From contig NZ_AMSF01000098.1 in the NCBI RefSeq assembly GCF_000334915.1, forward strand, positions 1 to 61,850: a DNA stretch of 61,850 nt, written 5' to 3'. Position numbers and translations under genes: made by a program. Within the stretch, counting starts at the first letter, position 1; the number at the start of each line of letters is the position of its first letter. This stretch comes from Dyella ginsengisoli LA-4. GTDB taxonomy: Bacteria; Pseudomonadota; Gammaproteobacteria; Xanthomonadales; Rhodanobacteraceae. Below, in pieces: positions 1 to 8,195 of this stretch. The notes below the pieces were generated by a model, which saw nothing but the letters and a program-made list of their open reading frames with translations, ran no database searches and was not told the origin of the DNA.

Positions 1-634
1 GGCGGGTGGCCATGTCGCCGGCGATCGCGCCGCCGACCAGTCCCGCCACACCACCGACGATGCCGCCCACGATCATGCCGACCGGCCCGAGCAGGGAGCC
101 GACCGCCATGCCGATTCCGGCGCCCGCGCCGCCGCCGAGCAGCCCGCCGACGATCGAGCCGAGCAGGGAGCGGTGGAGGGTGGGTGTGCTGTCCCGGGTG
201 GCCGCCGTTGCGTCGCGGGGGGCTGCGCCAGGCGTCGCGGAGGCGCGTTCGGCCGCGTGCTCCCCGGCGCTGTCCGGTGACGACACCCGCCAGGGACCGG
301 CCGCTGACGGATGGCCGTCCTGCTGCACGTGGAAGGCCTCGTGGGCGATCAGGCGTCGTCCCGCCACGCTGTCCGGCCGGTACGCGCCGGGGGCGAAGAC
401 AATGTCGCGACCGGCCGTGTAGGCCTCTGCGCCCAGGGCCAGCGCACTGCGCCCGGCCTCTTCGTCGACGTGGACACGGACATCGCCGAAGTCGCGGCCG
501 TAGCGACCGGCAAGCTCCGCGTTGACTGCATCCGGCAGGCGCGAGCCCGACCCGGCCACGACCCGGCGCACGTCGGGGGCGCGGTCGGCGCGCTGCGCCT
601 CGTTCTGCGACGGGAGCAGGTCGTGGTCCCTCAT
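1..634 (-). CDS. DUF4157 (eCIS core domain) protein with glycine-zipper segment, partial
   Basis: The reading frame is open to the left edge, so about 211 N-terminal codons are visible. Residues about 25-105 form a DUF4157 domain ending in a zincin-like HEAFH motif (residues 98-102), followed by a Ser/Ala/Pro linker and then, from about residue 153, a long run of Gly-x-x-x-Gly repeats (LLGSIVGGLLGGG and onward) typical of membrane-inserting glycine zippers. DUF4157 marks proteins loaded into or associated with contractile injection systems (family knowledge). Its ATG overlaps the stop of the preceding DUF4157 gene by 4 nt (ATGA), so the two are translationally coupled. A membrane-active payload is an inference; the C-terminus is unseen. 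Confidence 0.8.
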   Translation of the reverse strand, partial: MRDHDLLPSQNEAQRADRAPDVRRVVAGSGSRLPDAVNAELAGRYGRDFGDVRVHVDEEAGRSALALGAEAYTAGRDIVFAPGAYRPDSVAGRRLIAHEAFHVQQDGHPSAAGPWRVSSPDSAGEHAAERASATPGAAPRDATAATRDSTPTLHRSLLGSIVGGLLGGGAGAGIGMAVGSLLGPVGMIVGGIVGGVAGLVGGAIAGDMATR

Positions 635-2769
635 TCGTCGCACCTGTGCCTGGGCAGCCGTGCCGCATCGGGAATCGGGCGCTGGGCGTCGATATAGGCC
701 TTGTCCGCATCACTGCAGCCGGTGCCCTGTTCGGGGTGGTCCACGCGCTCGTGGTGGGTCGCGGCGTCGCGATGCAGCTCCACCTCGACCCGACGCAGGA
801 ACGGGAACACGCGCTCCCAGCGGGCCCGTCCGGCGATGCGCCGGCCGTGGGCATCGCGCCCTTGCACGAAGGCCTCGATATCATCCAGCGCCTGCTGACG
901 CTGTATCGGATCGGTGCGCCGGGCACCCTCGACGCCGAGCAGGTCGAGCCGTTCGTCCGGCCCGAGCCCGGACAGCTGGGCGACGAGCTGGCGGGTGAGC
1001 TCGCTGTTGCGGGCTTCCTGGCCCGGCCGCGTGGAGGATTCGCCGAGCAGTTCGCCGATGCCTTCGGCCGCGGGCAGCGCCCCTGCCGTGGCCGGCAACT
1101 GGCTCGAGATGGCCGTCCGGGCCTGCTCGGCGCGACGCAGGCCCAGCGCCTGGTTGTACGGCACCGCACCTTCGGGCGAGGCATAGCCGCGGATCGAGTT
1201 GACCGTGTAGCCCTGGCCGGCCAGGTTGGCGATCGACGCCACCTGGCTGTTGAACTCGGTGGGGTTGGCGGGCTGGGCGTTGTCGTACTGGTAGAGCAGG
1301 GCGGGGCGCTGGGTATCGGCGGCGCGGTCGACCACCTCGCGCTGGCCGTACGGCGTGCATGCGTATTCCGGCAACGGCGGCGGGCAGGTGCACGTATAGC
1401 AGTCCACCCGCGGCGTCCGGTCCGGCCCGCCGAAGCGGCCATGGACGAACAGCCCTGGCGCCAGCTGGGGCTGACCGTTGCCCGGGTCGATGTCGATACC
1501 CGGACGCAGCTGCAGGTCGCTGAGTCCCGGCAGGTCGGGCAGCGGAATCTCCGCACCGATGTGCAGGGTCTGGCGGGTGTCGGTGGGTCCGCCGGTGGGC
1601 GTGCTCTCCTCGCGTTGGTAGCCCAGGTTGACCGCGAACCAGCGCGTGCCCACCCGCAGGTTCAACGAGTACTGGTTCGCGGAGAGCGTGGGCCGGTGCG
1701 AGGCGTCGACGAAGCCGGTGATGGTGAAGCTGACCCCCTGCGGGGTGATACGCAGCTGGCCGGTCACGCGGATGTCCTGCTCGGCGGTGCCGGCGGTGGC
1801 GTGGGCGGACACGCTGGCCTGCAGGATACCGTCCACGGTCAGGGTGACCGAGCCGCTGGCACTGAGCGAGGCCTGATCGATCGCGGTGCGGCCCAGCGTC
1901 GGCAGGGTGGCACCGGCCTCGGGATGGCTTTCCAGGGTGTGCAGCAGGCGCTGCCCGGCATCCACCACCCGCGAGTAGTCGATGTCGCCGTCGGTGGTCA
2001 GCCGAACGCTGCCGTGGCAGATCGTGTAGTGCAGGCGGAGGGCGTTGGCCTGCTGGTCCCACTCGAAGACGTGGCCGCTGGGCGTGGACTGGGTGCGGGC
2101 GACGCGCTGCGGATCGTCGCAGGGCCGGTCGCGCATGGTGCGATGGATGCGCACGCCGCCACCGCTGCCGTCGGGGTGGTCGATCTCGGCTTCGCCGGGA
2201 ATCGCGTCGCGCTGCAGCCGCCCCGTCGACCCCGGCGACGAGGCCACCGCAATCGGCTGGCCGGCGAGGATGGCGTCCGCGGCGGCGTCGGCTTCGCGCT
2301 CCATCGGTGCATCGGGTGCATCCACGTCGATCGCATCCGTTGCCGCGACCGGCGTGCTGCCGCGCTGCTGCACGGTATGGGTCAGCTCGTGGGCCAGCAG
2401 GTGCAGGCCATGACTGCTGTCCGGGCGATAGCGGCCGGCGCCGAAATGGACGTGCTGGCCCCAGGTGAAGGCGTTGGCGTGCAGGTCACGGGCGGCACGA
2501 TGGCTGGCGCTGTCGTCGTGGATGCGCACGTCGGCCAGGCTGGTGCCGAACAGCGGCTCCAGTTGCTGCCGCCAGCGGCGCGGCAGCGGTGCGCCCCCCT
2601 GGTCCAGTCCGGTCAGCCCGGACGATGCGGGGCGGGCGTTGTCTGCAGCCTGCCGTTGCAGCTTCTTCTTGCGGCAGCTGTCGCAGTGGCCGCCGCAGGC
2701 ACAGGCGCGCTGGATGCGCCGCGTTGGCGGCATATTGCGCACGGTCTGTGGCGGGGCCAGGCGGCTCAT
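631..2769 (-). CDS. DUF4157 eCIS-associated protein with C-terminal OmpA-like region
   Basis: 712 residues. The N-terminus has a Cys cluster (C23, C25, C29, C32) that could bind zinc, then the DUF4157 core (about 58-137) with the motif HELTH at 127-131. The middle is beta-rich with no family I recognise. A second Cys cluster (CYTCTCPPP) precedes a segment (GYASPEGAVPYNQALGLRRAEQ) that resembles the peptidoglycan-binding OmpA fold, and the C-terminus is acidic. It overlaps its upstream neighbour by 4 nt and sits in the eCIS operon, so it is probably a cargo or structural accessory of the particle. Function beyond that is unknown. Confidence 0.8.
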   Translation of the reverse strand: MSRLAPPQTVRNMPPTRRIQRACACGGHCDSCRKKKLQRQAADNARPASSGLTGLDQGGAPLPRRWRQQLEPLFGTSLADVRIHDDSASHRAARDLHANAFTWGQHVHFGAGRYRPDSSHGLHLLAHELTHTVQQRGSTPVAATDAIDVDAPDAPMEREADAAADAILAGQPIAVASSPGSTGRLQRDAIPGEAEIDHPDGSGGGVRIHRTMRDRPCDDPQRVARTQSTPSGHVFEWDQQANALRLHYTICHGSVRLTTDGDIDYSRVVDAGQRLLHTLESHPEAGATLPTLGRTAIDQASLSASGSVTLTVDGILQASVSAHATAGTAEQDIRVTGQLRITPQGVSFTITGFVDASHRPTLSANQYSLNLRVGTRWFAVNLGYQREESTPTGGPTDTRQTLHIGAEIPLPDLPGLSDLQLRPGIDIDPGNGQPQLAPGLFVHGRFGGPDRTPRVDCYTCTCPPPLPEYACTPYGQREVVDRAADTQRPALLYQYDNAQPANPTEFNSQVASIANLAGQGYTVNSIRGYASPEGAVPYNQALGLRRAEQARTAISSQLPATAGALPAAEGIGELLGESSTRPGQEARNSELTRQLVAQLSGLGPDERLDLLGVEGARRTDPIQRQQALDDIEAFVQGRDAHGRRIAGRARWERVFPFLRRVEVELHRDAATHHERVDHPEQGTGCSDADKAYIDAQRPIPDAARLPRHRCDE

Positions 2770-3008
2770 GACCGATCACCTCCCGGCAAGGCCTCACGGA
2801 CCCGCTCGACCACCTCGGTCGCTGCGGGCGCGGCCCAGGTGCCCGGGCATTGGGCGGGTGCCTGCTGCCCCTGCAGCGGCGCCAGCGCCGCGCGCAACTG
2901 CGCAGACAGATCGTCCGCGGCCGCCGGCGAGCCGGGCGCGCCGCCGTCGATCACCAGTCGCCGGATGTGCACGTGGATCGCCGACGCGGCGGGCACGGGC
3001 CGGCTCAT
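2766..3008 (-). CDS. small eCIS operon protein with HVxIxR motif
   Basis: 80 residues, begun at the ATG that overlaps the stop of the ATPase gene by 4 nt and ending in a 4-nt overlap with the DUF4157 gene. No family I can name. The N-terminal third contains IHVHIRRLVIDG, which resembles VHVSIDRIEVRA near the C-terminus of the 231-residue protein of the same operon. The rest is Ala/Pro-rich. Tight coupling on both sides argues that it is a real gene of the injection system. Confidence 0.7.
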   Translation of the reverse strand: MSRPVPAASAIHVHIRRLVIDGGAPGSPAAADDLSAQLRAALAPLQGQQAPAQCPGTWAAPAATEVVERVREALPGGDRS

Positions 3009-4936
3009 GACGTCGCTCCCGTGCGCACGCCGGTGCTGCGTTCCAGCTTGGCCAGCTCGGCGTGGGCCGCGCAGGTGAGATGCCGTTGCGATATCGCGGT
3101 GCCTTCGTGGGCGGCGATGAAGGCCGCATGCAACGTGGCGCTGCGGATGTTGCCGCCGGCCAGGTGCAGGCGTGCCAGCTCGCCCCAGCGGATGTCGCCG
3201 TCGCGCGGAGCGGCATCCGGCAGCTGCCGTTGCCAGAGCCCCTCGCGCGCCCGCTCGTCGGGAAACGGGAACTGCACCACGAAGCGGATGCGGCGCAGGA
3301 AGGCGCGGTCCAGGGCGCTCTTCATGTTGGTGGTGAGGATCACCAGTCCGCGGTAGGCCTCGATCCGCTGCAGCAGGTAGGCCACCTCGATATTGGCGTA
3401 GCGGTCGTGGCTGTCCTTGACTTCGGTGCGCTTGCCGAACAGCGCATCGGCCTCGTCGAACAGCAGCACGCAGCCGCCGCGCTCGGCCTGGTCGAAGATG
3501 CGCCGGAGGTTTTTTTCGGTCTCGCCGATGTACTTGCTGACCGTGCTGGCCAGGTCGATCCGGTAAAGATCCAGTGCCGCCGCGTTGGCGATCGCCTCGG
3601 CCGCCATGGTCTTGCCGGTCCCGCTCTCTCCGGCGAACAGCGCGGCCAGCCCCAGGCCGCGACCGGAGCGCGTGGCGAAACCCCAGTCGCGATAGACCTG
3701 GCGCTGGTGGCGGAGCTGGTGGCCGATGTCGCGCAGCAGGTTCAGCTGCGCGGGCGGAAGCACCAGGTCGTCGAGCGTGGTGGTCGAGTCGATGCGCTGG
3801 GCGAGGTCGTCCAGCCCGGCCCGGCTGTGCCGGCGCAACAGGGCCCAGCTCGCCTTGGCGATGCGCGCCGGGTCGTCCCCGGCCGTGGCGAGTCCGCCGG
3901 CCACATCGTCCAGCGACTGCGGCGTGGCGAGCATGAACTGTTCGCAGCTGTCGGCGATCGCCTCGTGCATGCGCGCTTCGTCGAGCGGGGTGCCGAGGGC
4001 CACGGCCCGATGGGCGAGCATCCCGGCCTGGCCGGACGCGGTCCAGGCGGGCAGCTCGATCCGCCGGGCCTGCAAGCGGGTGCCGGTGTCGGCACCGGCA
4101 CCGACGATCACCTGCATGGTGCGCAGTTGTTCGGAGACATGTCCGGCCCGCGCCGACGCACCGTCGCAATCCAGTATCAACAGGGCCGACGCGAAGGCGG
4201 CTTCGCGATCGATCAGGCGCAGGGTGCGCACCAGCGTGGCGGGGTCCTCCGGCAGATCGCGCAGCCGCACAAGCAGGCCGCTGCGACCGGCATCCGCGAG
4301 CAGGGGCAGCCAGTCTTCCTGGGCGATCGGCACCCCGGCGCGCTCCAGTCGCACTTTTCCCGCGCGGTGGAGGGTCGCCACGGCCTCGCCCAGCCAGGGC
4401 GCGGACGCCGCCTCGCCGGTGTCCGCGCGCAGCGGTTCGACCAGCCCGTCGAGGCGCTCGTCCACCGCACTCACGGCGGTGAGGTAATGCAGCACCCGTT
4501 CGTCGATGCGCAACGGACCCCGGACGAGCTGGTCACCGGAGGTAACGATCAACTGCCAGAAGCGCAGCGGCGCCTGCGGCGAGAGCGCATCCCAGTGCGG
4601 GTCGTCGAGCGTCGCCGTGGCCATGGAGAAGCTCGGCGCGCCGTCGAGGTGGCCGGTGACATCCGCCACCTGGGCGGCCAGTCCGGAGTCCAGCGCGACG
4701 CCGGCGCAGAGCAGCAGCAATTCGCTCTCGAAGCGGCTCAGGCCGAACAGCTGCGCGCAGCGGTCCAGCGCCGGGACGAAGTCGGTTGCCGGGCCGGCGC
4801 GTGGCGGTACCGGTGCTGCGCCGGCCTGCATCTGCTCGATACGTGCGCGCAGGTCGGCGATGCGGGCGACCAGCCACTGCTGGTTGCGTTCTGCCCACGA
4901 AGCCTCGCCAATGGCCGCATGCAACTGGGCATTCAT
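3005..4936 (-). CDS. eCIS AAA+ ATPase
   Basis: 643 residues. The C-terminal third is a classical AAA+ module: Walker A GESGTGKT at 436-443, Walker B LLFDEAD at 491-497, then a sensor-type segment ILTTNMKSALDRAFLRR with arginine finger candidates. The N-terminal 400 residues are helical and variable, as in the ATPases of Afp/PVC-type injection systems (Afp15-like), which help assemble or terminate the particle. It overlaps the DUF4255 gene upstream and the small gene downstream by 4 nt each. The family assignment is firm; the exact assembly role is inferred. Confidence 0.9.
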   Translation of the reverse strand: MNAQLHAAIGEASWAERNQQWLVARIADLRARIEQMQAGAAPVPPRAGPATDFVPALDRCAQLFGLSRFESELLLLCAGVALDSGLAAQVADVTGHLDGAPSFSMATATLDDPHWDALSPQAPLRFWQLIVTSGDQLVRGPLRIDERVLHYLTAVSAVDERLDGLVEPLRADTGEAASAPWLGEAVATLHRAGKVRLERAGVPIAQEDWLPLLADAGRSGLLVRLRDLPEDPATLVRTLRLIDREAAFASALLILDCDGASARAGHVSEQLRTMQVIVGAGADTGTRLQARRIELPAWTASGQAGMLAHRAVALGTPLDEARMHEAIADSCEQFMLATPQSLDDVAGGLATAGDDPARIAKASWALLRRHSRAGLDDLAQRIDSTTTLDDLVLPPAQLNLLRDIGHQLRHQRQVYRDWGFATRSGRGLGLAALFAGESGTGKTMAAEAIANAAALDLYRIDLASTVSKYIGETEKNLRRIFDQAERGGCVLLFDEADALFGKRTEVKDSHDRYANIEVAYLLQRIEAYRGLVILTTNMKSALDRAFLRRIRFVVQFPFPDERAREGLWQRQLPDAAPRDGDIRWGELARLHLAGGNIRSATLHAAFIAAHEGTAISQRHLTCAAHAELAKLERSTGVRTGATS

Positions 4937-6282
4937 GCCGGCACCCCCAGTTGCTGGGCCGGATCGAAGACCGGCGCCTGGCCGGGCACGATCAGCACCA
5001 GTTCGCTGTCGACACCGTCGACGCGCAGGCGCACCGGGTAGGTTCCAGCTGCCAGCGCATCGGGGAAGTCGAACACCAGCGGATCGGCGGTCGCGGCACG
5101 CGGATTCGCCGTGCTCTGCGCGGTGCCCAGGGTGAGCAGCGCGATCTGCTCCCGGTGCACGAGGGGACGGGAGGCGAGGGTGACCCGCACCCGTGCCGGT
5201 GAACTGCTTCGGATCACGCTCGCCGCCGGCAGATTCAGCGGCGCACCGGTCGCGGCGATCACCGGGGCGGCACTGAGCAGCAGCGGTATCGCATTGGTCT
5301 CGCGCGGGTGCAGTTCGCTGTCGGGAGTCAGCCGCACGCTCAGTTGCCAGGCGCCGGCCGGCAGCGCGGCTTGCGCGGGGCCGTCATTGGGCAGCGACAG
5401 GCTGAAGCCGGTGCCGGTCGCGTTGGGAGCGATCGCGATCTCCAGTGGGTCTTCCAGCAGGCGATGCATCAGCCGCGCGGTCGCACCGGTGCCGTTGAGG
5501 CGAATGCCAGTGACCTCCACCGTCTCGCCGAGCCGCGCGGTCTTCTGGCTGTGCGGCGGCGTGGCGGCAAACAGGGTCGGGGTCGCAGGCAGCAGGTCCG
5601 GATGGACCTGGACGCCGGCGTCGCGCTGGGTGGCGGGGTCGACCGTGCCGCGCGAGAGCACCGGCAGCGGCAGTCGTGCCGGATGCGTGCCCTCGATCAG
5701 CAGCACCGACACCATGTACGCCGCCGACGGCCGATAGTGGCTCTGGATCGCCGACCACAGCTTGCTCATTTCGTCGATACCGAGTGCGGCCTGGGTGATC
5801 TTGATCGACTCGACCTGGTCGGCCAGGTCCGATGCCGCCAGCGCCTGGAATGCCGGCGGCAGCATGCTCACATCCAGCGGGCTGGGGTCCAGCGCGCGAC
5901 GGATCGAGGCACGGTCCAGCCACGGGCGCTCGTGCAGCAGGTGCATGGCGTAGCCGAGCAGGATCTCGGCGTGGAAGTCGGTGCGACCGTAGGCGGTGAG
6001 CACGTAGTGCAGGTCGACCGCCAGCGGGGCGTTGCTCTGGCGCTCGCCGGCGGCGTTGCGCGAGGGCATCGCGGCGTTGCGCCAGGCGGCGTTCGGGGTG
6101 ACCTGGTGCAGGAACAGGTTGAGCCGCGGCGGCGCCTCGGCGTCCTCCAGGTCGATGGTGTCCGGAGCGACGGCGCTGACGTTGACCGTGGTGCCGACCG
6201 CGCTGCCGGCCTCGATCATGCCGTTGTCCAGCAGGTTGCGCAGCACCGCGCTGACCGCGCCGATGGCAAGCGGCGAACTCAT
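4933..6282 (-). CDS. DUF4255 (Pvc16 N-terminal) tail terminator-like protein
   Basis: 449 residues. The N-terminal 180 residues match the DUF4255/Pvc16_N type: start MSSPLAIGAVSAVLRNLLD, then PPRLNLFLHQVTPNAAWRN and a YVLTAYG segment. Proteins of this family cap the distal end of the tube and sheath in eCIS particles. The C-terminal half is a series of beta-rich, immunoglobulin-like segments (about 190-440), longer than the minimal terminator. The gene overlaps both neighbours (4 nt) within the operon. Confidence 0.88.
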   Translation of the reverse strand: MSSPLAIGAVSAVLRNLLDNGMIEAGSAVGTTVNVSAVAPDTIDLEDAEAPPRLNLFLHQVTPNAAWRNAAMPSRNAAGERQSNAPLAVDLHYVLTAYGRTDFHAEILLGYAMHLLHERPWLDRASIRRALDPSPLDVSMLPPAFQALAASDLADQVESIKITQAALGIDEMSKLWSAIQSHYRPSAAYMVSVLLIEGTHPARLPLPVLSRGTVDPATQRDAGVQVHPDLLPATPTLFAATPPHSQKTARLGETVEVTGIRLNGTGATARLMHRLLEDPLEIAIAPNATGTGFSLSLPNDGPAQAALPAGAWQLSVRLTPDSELHPRETNAIPLLLSAAPVIAATGAPLNLPAASVIRSSSPARVRVTLASRPLVHREQIALLTLGTAQSTANPRAATADPLVFDFPDALAAGTYPVRLRVDGVDSELVLIVPGQAPVFDPAQQLGVPA

Positions 6283-6974
6283 GGCCGATCCCTCTCGCGA
6301 CCGTGCAGGTAGTCGCCCAGGCTCTGCGCCGGCGGTGTCCGCCGCCGTGTCGTGGTGGCAGGCTTCGGACCATGCGGAGCCCGCACCTCGATACGGTCGA
6401 TGCTGACGTGGACGACGGGGGCCGTGCTGCGTTGGTCATCCGCCCCGGCATACAGCGCCACGGTGGCGGACGACAGCGGCGCCCCCGCCGGAACCTGCCG
6501 GGCGTGCCCGGTGTAGGTGGACGGCAGCGGGGGCGACACCTGCCGTGGATCGAGCGGCGACTGGACCTCGCCGACCGCCTGTGCGGCGCGGGCATCCGGC
6601 CGGGCCAGTGGCAATGGGGGCAGGACATCCGCGTCGAGCTGCAATGCGACGACGGACTCCCGCGCCGTCGGTGCCGGCGAGTCGACGACGCGGTCGCTCA
6701 GCGGCGCGTCGGGAGCCGCCGTGATCGGGCGCTTCGCCGCAGCCGGCATCGGTTCGCTCGCGTGCGCGGCCCGCGCGACCGGGGCAGTGGTGGGTGGGGT
6801 CCGGTGGTGCTGCTCCGATCGCCACGCCGCCGATGCGGCCGGCCTCTCTCCGGACGGCGCCAGCGGGTCCGGATCCGCATCGATCAGGGAGGGCGTGGCC
6901 AGCCGGCGCAGCGGCGCAGCCGGGCGCAGCGCATCGTGGTGGCGTGGGGTCAGCAGGCGCAGGAAGTCGGGCAC
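6279..6974 (-). CDS. proline/alanine-rich eCIS operon protein
   Basis: 231 residues, about a quarter Ala and Pro, apparently largely disordered. Near the C-terminus (about 185-200) is VHVSIDRIEVRA, related to the motif in the 80-residue protein of the same operon, followed by a basic Thr/Arg stretch and the ending SLGDYLHGRERDRP. I do not recognise a named family. It overlaps the DUF4255 gene by 4 nt and lies 4 nt after the zinc-ribbon gene, so it is co-expressed with the particle. Confidence 0.65.
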   Translation of the reverse strand: MPDFLRLLTPRHHDALRPAAPLRRLATPSLIDADPDPLAPSGERPAASAAWRSEQHHRTPPTTAPVARAAHASEPMPAAAKRPITAAPDAPLSDRVVDSPAPTARESVVALQLDADVLPPLPLARPDARAAQAVGEVQSPLDPRQVSPPLPSTYTGHARQVPAGAPLSSATVALYAGADDQRSTAPVVHVSIDRIEVRAPHGPKPATTTRRRTPPAQSLGDYLHGRERDRP

Positions 6975-6978
6975 CGCT

Positions 6979-7659
6979 TCAGGCTCCGGCCAGCTGCAGG
7001 TAGGCGGCGCGCCGGATCGGGCTCAGCCGCAGGATGTCGCTCTCGCTCCAGCCCCAGCGACTGGCCAGAACGCCGATCTGCGCGAGCAGTTGTTCGGCGA
7101 CGTCGCGCAGTTCGCGCCACAGCAGCTCCACCGGATCGAGCGGGGCGTTCCATCCGTGTCCGCATGCCGGACAGGTCAGCGCGAAATGGAGCCCGGCACC
7201 GGGCGCCAGTTCTTCGATGCGGCGACTGATCGCCTCGCATGCCGGCAGCGAGGCGGGCGTGCCGCCCTCGACGCAGCGGCCGAGCAGGGCCCGGGCAAAC
7301 GCCAGGTCGTCGTCGATCGACTCGAGCGCGTAAAGGTCGGACGGCACCGGCAATCGAAAGCGCCAGGACGCGCCGTCCGCCTCGACTTGTTGCCAGGTGT
7401 CCTCGCCGCGCTCGTGCATCAGGCCGTGTCTGCAGGCCTGGACGTCGATGGCGAACTCCACCGTGAGGTCACATTCCGGGCAGCGCCCCAGCAGCTCCGC
7501 TGACGCGCCGACCAGCGCCGCATAGCGCTGCAGCGCCAGCGCGTTCCGCTCGGTCAGCGAGCGGGGCATGGCACCCAGCAGCGCCATGTCGCGCTGCGCG
7601 GGAGGGCGATGGACGACGCACTCCCACAGCTCCAGGGCCGATTCGGGAGCGATCCGCAT
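6979..7659 (-). CDS. zinc-ribbon phage baseplate-type protein (gp26-like)
   Basis: 226 residues. Two Cys pairs (CPEC near residue 61 and CPAC near 170) look like a zinc ribbon, as in the T4-type baseplate proteins found between tube and terminator genes in eCIS and Mu/T4-like loci. The C-terminal RWGWSESDILRLSPIRRAAYL resembles the short DUF6760-type helix seen in these clusters. I chose the ATG that overlaps the tube gene stop by 1 nt (TAATG), the start that fits operon spacing. Confidence 0.7.
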   Translation of the reverse strand: MRIAPESALELWECVVHRPPAQRDMALLGAMPRSLTERNALALQRYAALVGASAELLGRCPECDLTVEFAIDVQACRHGLMHERGEDTWQQVEADGASWRFRLPVPSDLYALESIDDDLAFARALLGRCVEGGTPASLPACEAISRRIEELAPGAGLHFALTCPACGHGWNAPLDPVELLWRELRDVAEQLLAQIGVLASRWGWSESDILRLSPIRRAAYLQLAGA

Positions 7660-8183
7660 TAGGCCGGCTCGGTGAAGGACGGTTCGGCCGGTTCGACCAC
7701 GTCGTAGTCGCGCTCCCAGCCTTCGTTTTCGAGTTTCAGCGTCTGGATCGCCACTGCGTTCGCATTGGCGTCCAGGTCGGGCAGCGCCTGGTACTCGGAC
7801 ACCCAGCAGCGGAAGATCCGGTACGCCAGCACCAGCTGGCCCGCCTCGTTGTAGACCTCCAGCAGCACGTCCTTGCGGAAGTTCGACAGCGAACTCTCCA
7901 GCCCCAGACCGGAGCCGAAGTTCCAGACGCGGTTGGCCCACTTCTCGAACTCGGTGTCGTGGGTGACGCCGCGCTCCAGCGTGACGGCCTCGTACTTGGT
8001 GCGCCCGGGCGACTTGCGCGACGTGCTGGGGTCGCCGCCTTCGCGGTGCTCCACCACTTCGGTGCTGCGCTTGAGCGCCGAGCACTTGCTCACGCCGGCG
8101 ACGTAGCGACCGTCCCACTTGAGCCTGAACTTGAAGTTCTTGTATGGATCGAAGCGCTGCGGGTTGACGGAAAACTGGGCCAT
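7659..8183 (-). CDS. eCIS inner tube protein (T4 gp19-like)
   Basis: 174 residues. Features of contractile tail tube proteins: NPQRFDPYKNFKFRLKWDGRYVAGVSKCSAL at the N-terminus, an EHREGGDPS loop, KYEAVTLERGVTHD and a C-terminal LEYE/LENEGWERD strand. Tube subunits stack as hexamers inside the sheath and carry the payload. It follows the sheath gene by 12 nt and is the second gene of the operon. Only one tube paralogue is visible; many eCIS have two or three, and others may lie left of the window. Confidence 0.92.
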   Translation of the reverse strand: MAQFSVNPQRFDPYKNFKFRLKWDGRYVAGVSKCSALKRSTEVVEHREGGDPSTSRKSPGRTKYEAVTLERGVTHDTEFEKWANRVWNFGSGLGLESSLSNFRKDVLLEVYNEAGQLVLAYRIFRCWVSEYQALPDLDANANAVAIQTLKLENEGWERDYDVVEPAEPSFTEPA

Positions 8184-8195
8184 GTCTCTCGCTCC

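Noticed and set aside
646-3078. 810-codon plus-strand frame opposite the DUF4157 genes
   Set aside because: It mirrors the codon structure of the minus-strand eCIS genes, has repetitive Arg/Gly/Val composition and no family features; a GC-rich shadow.
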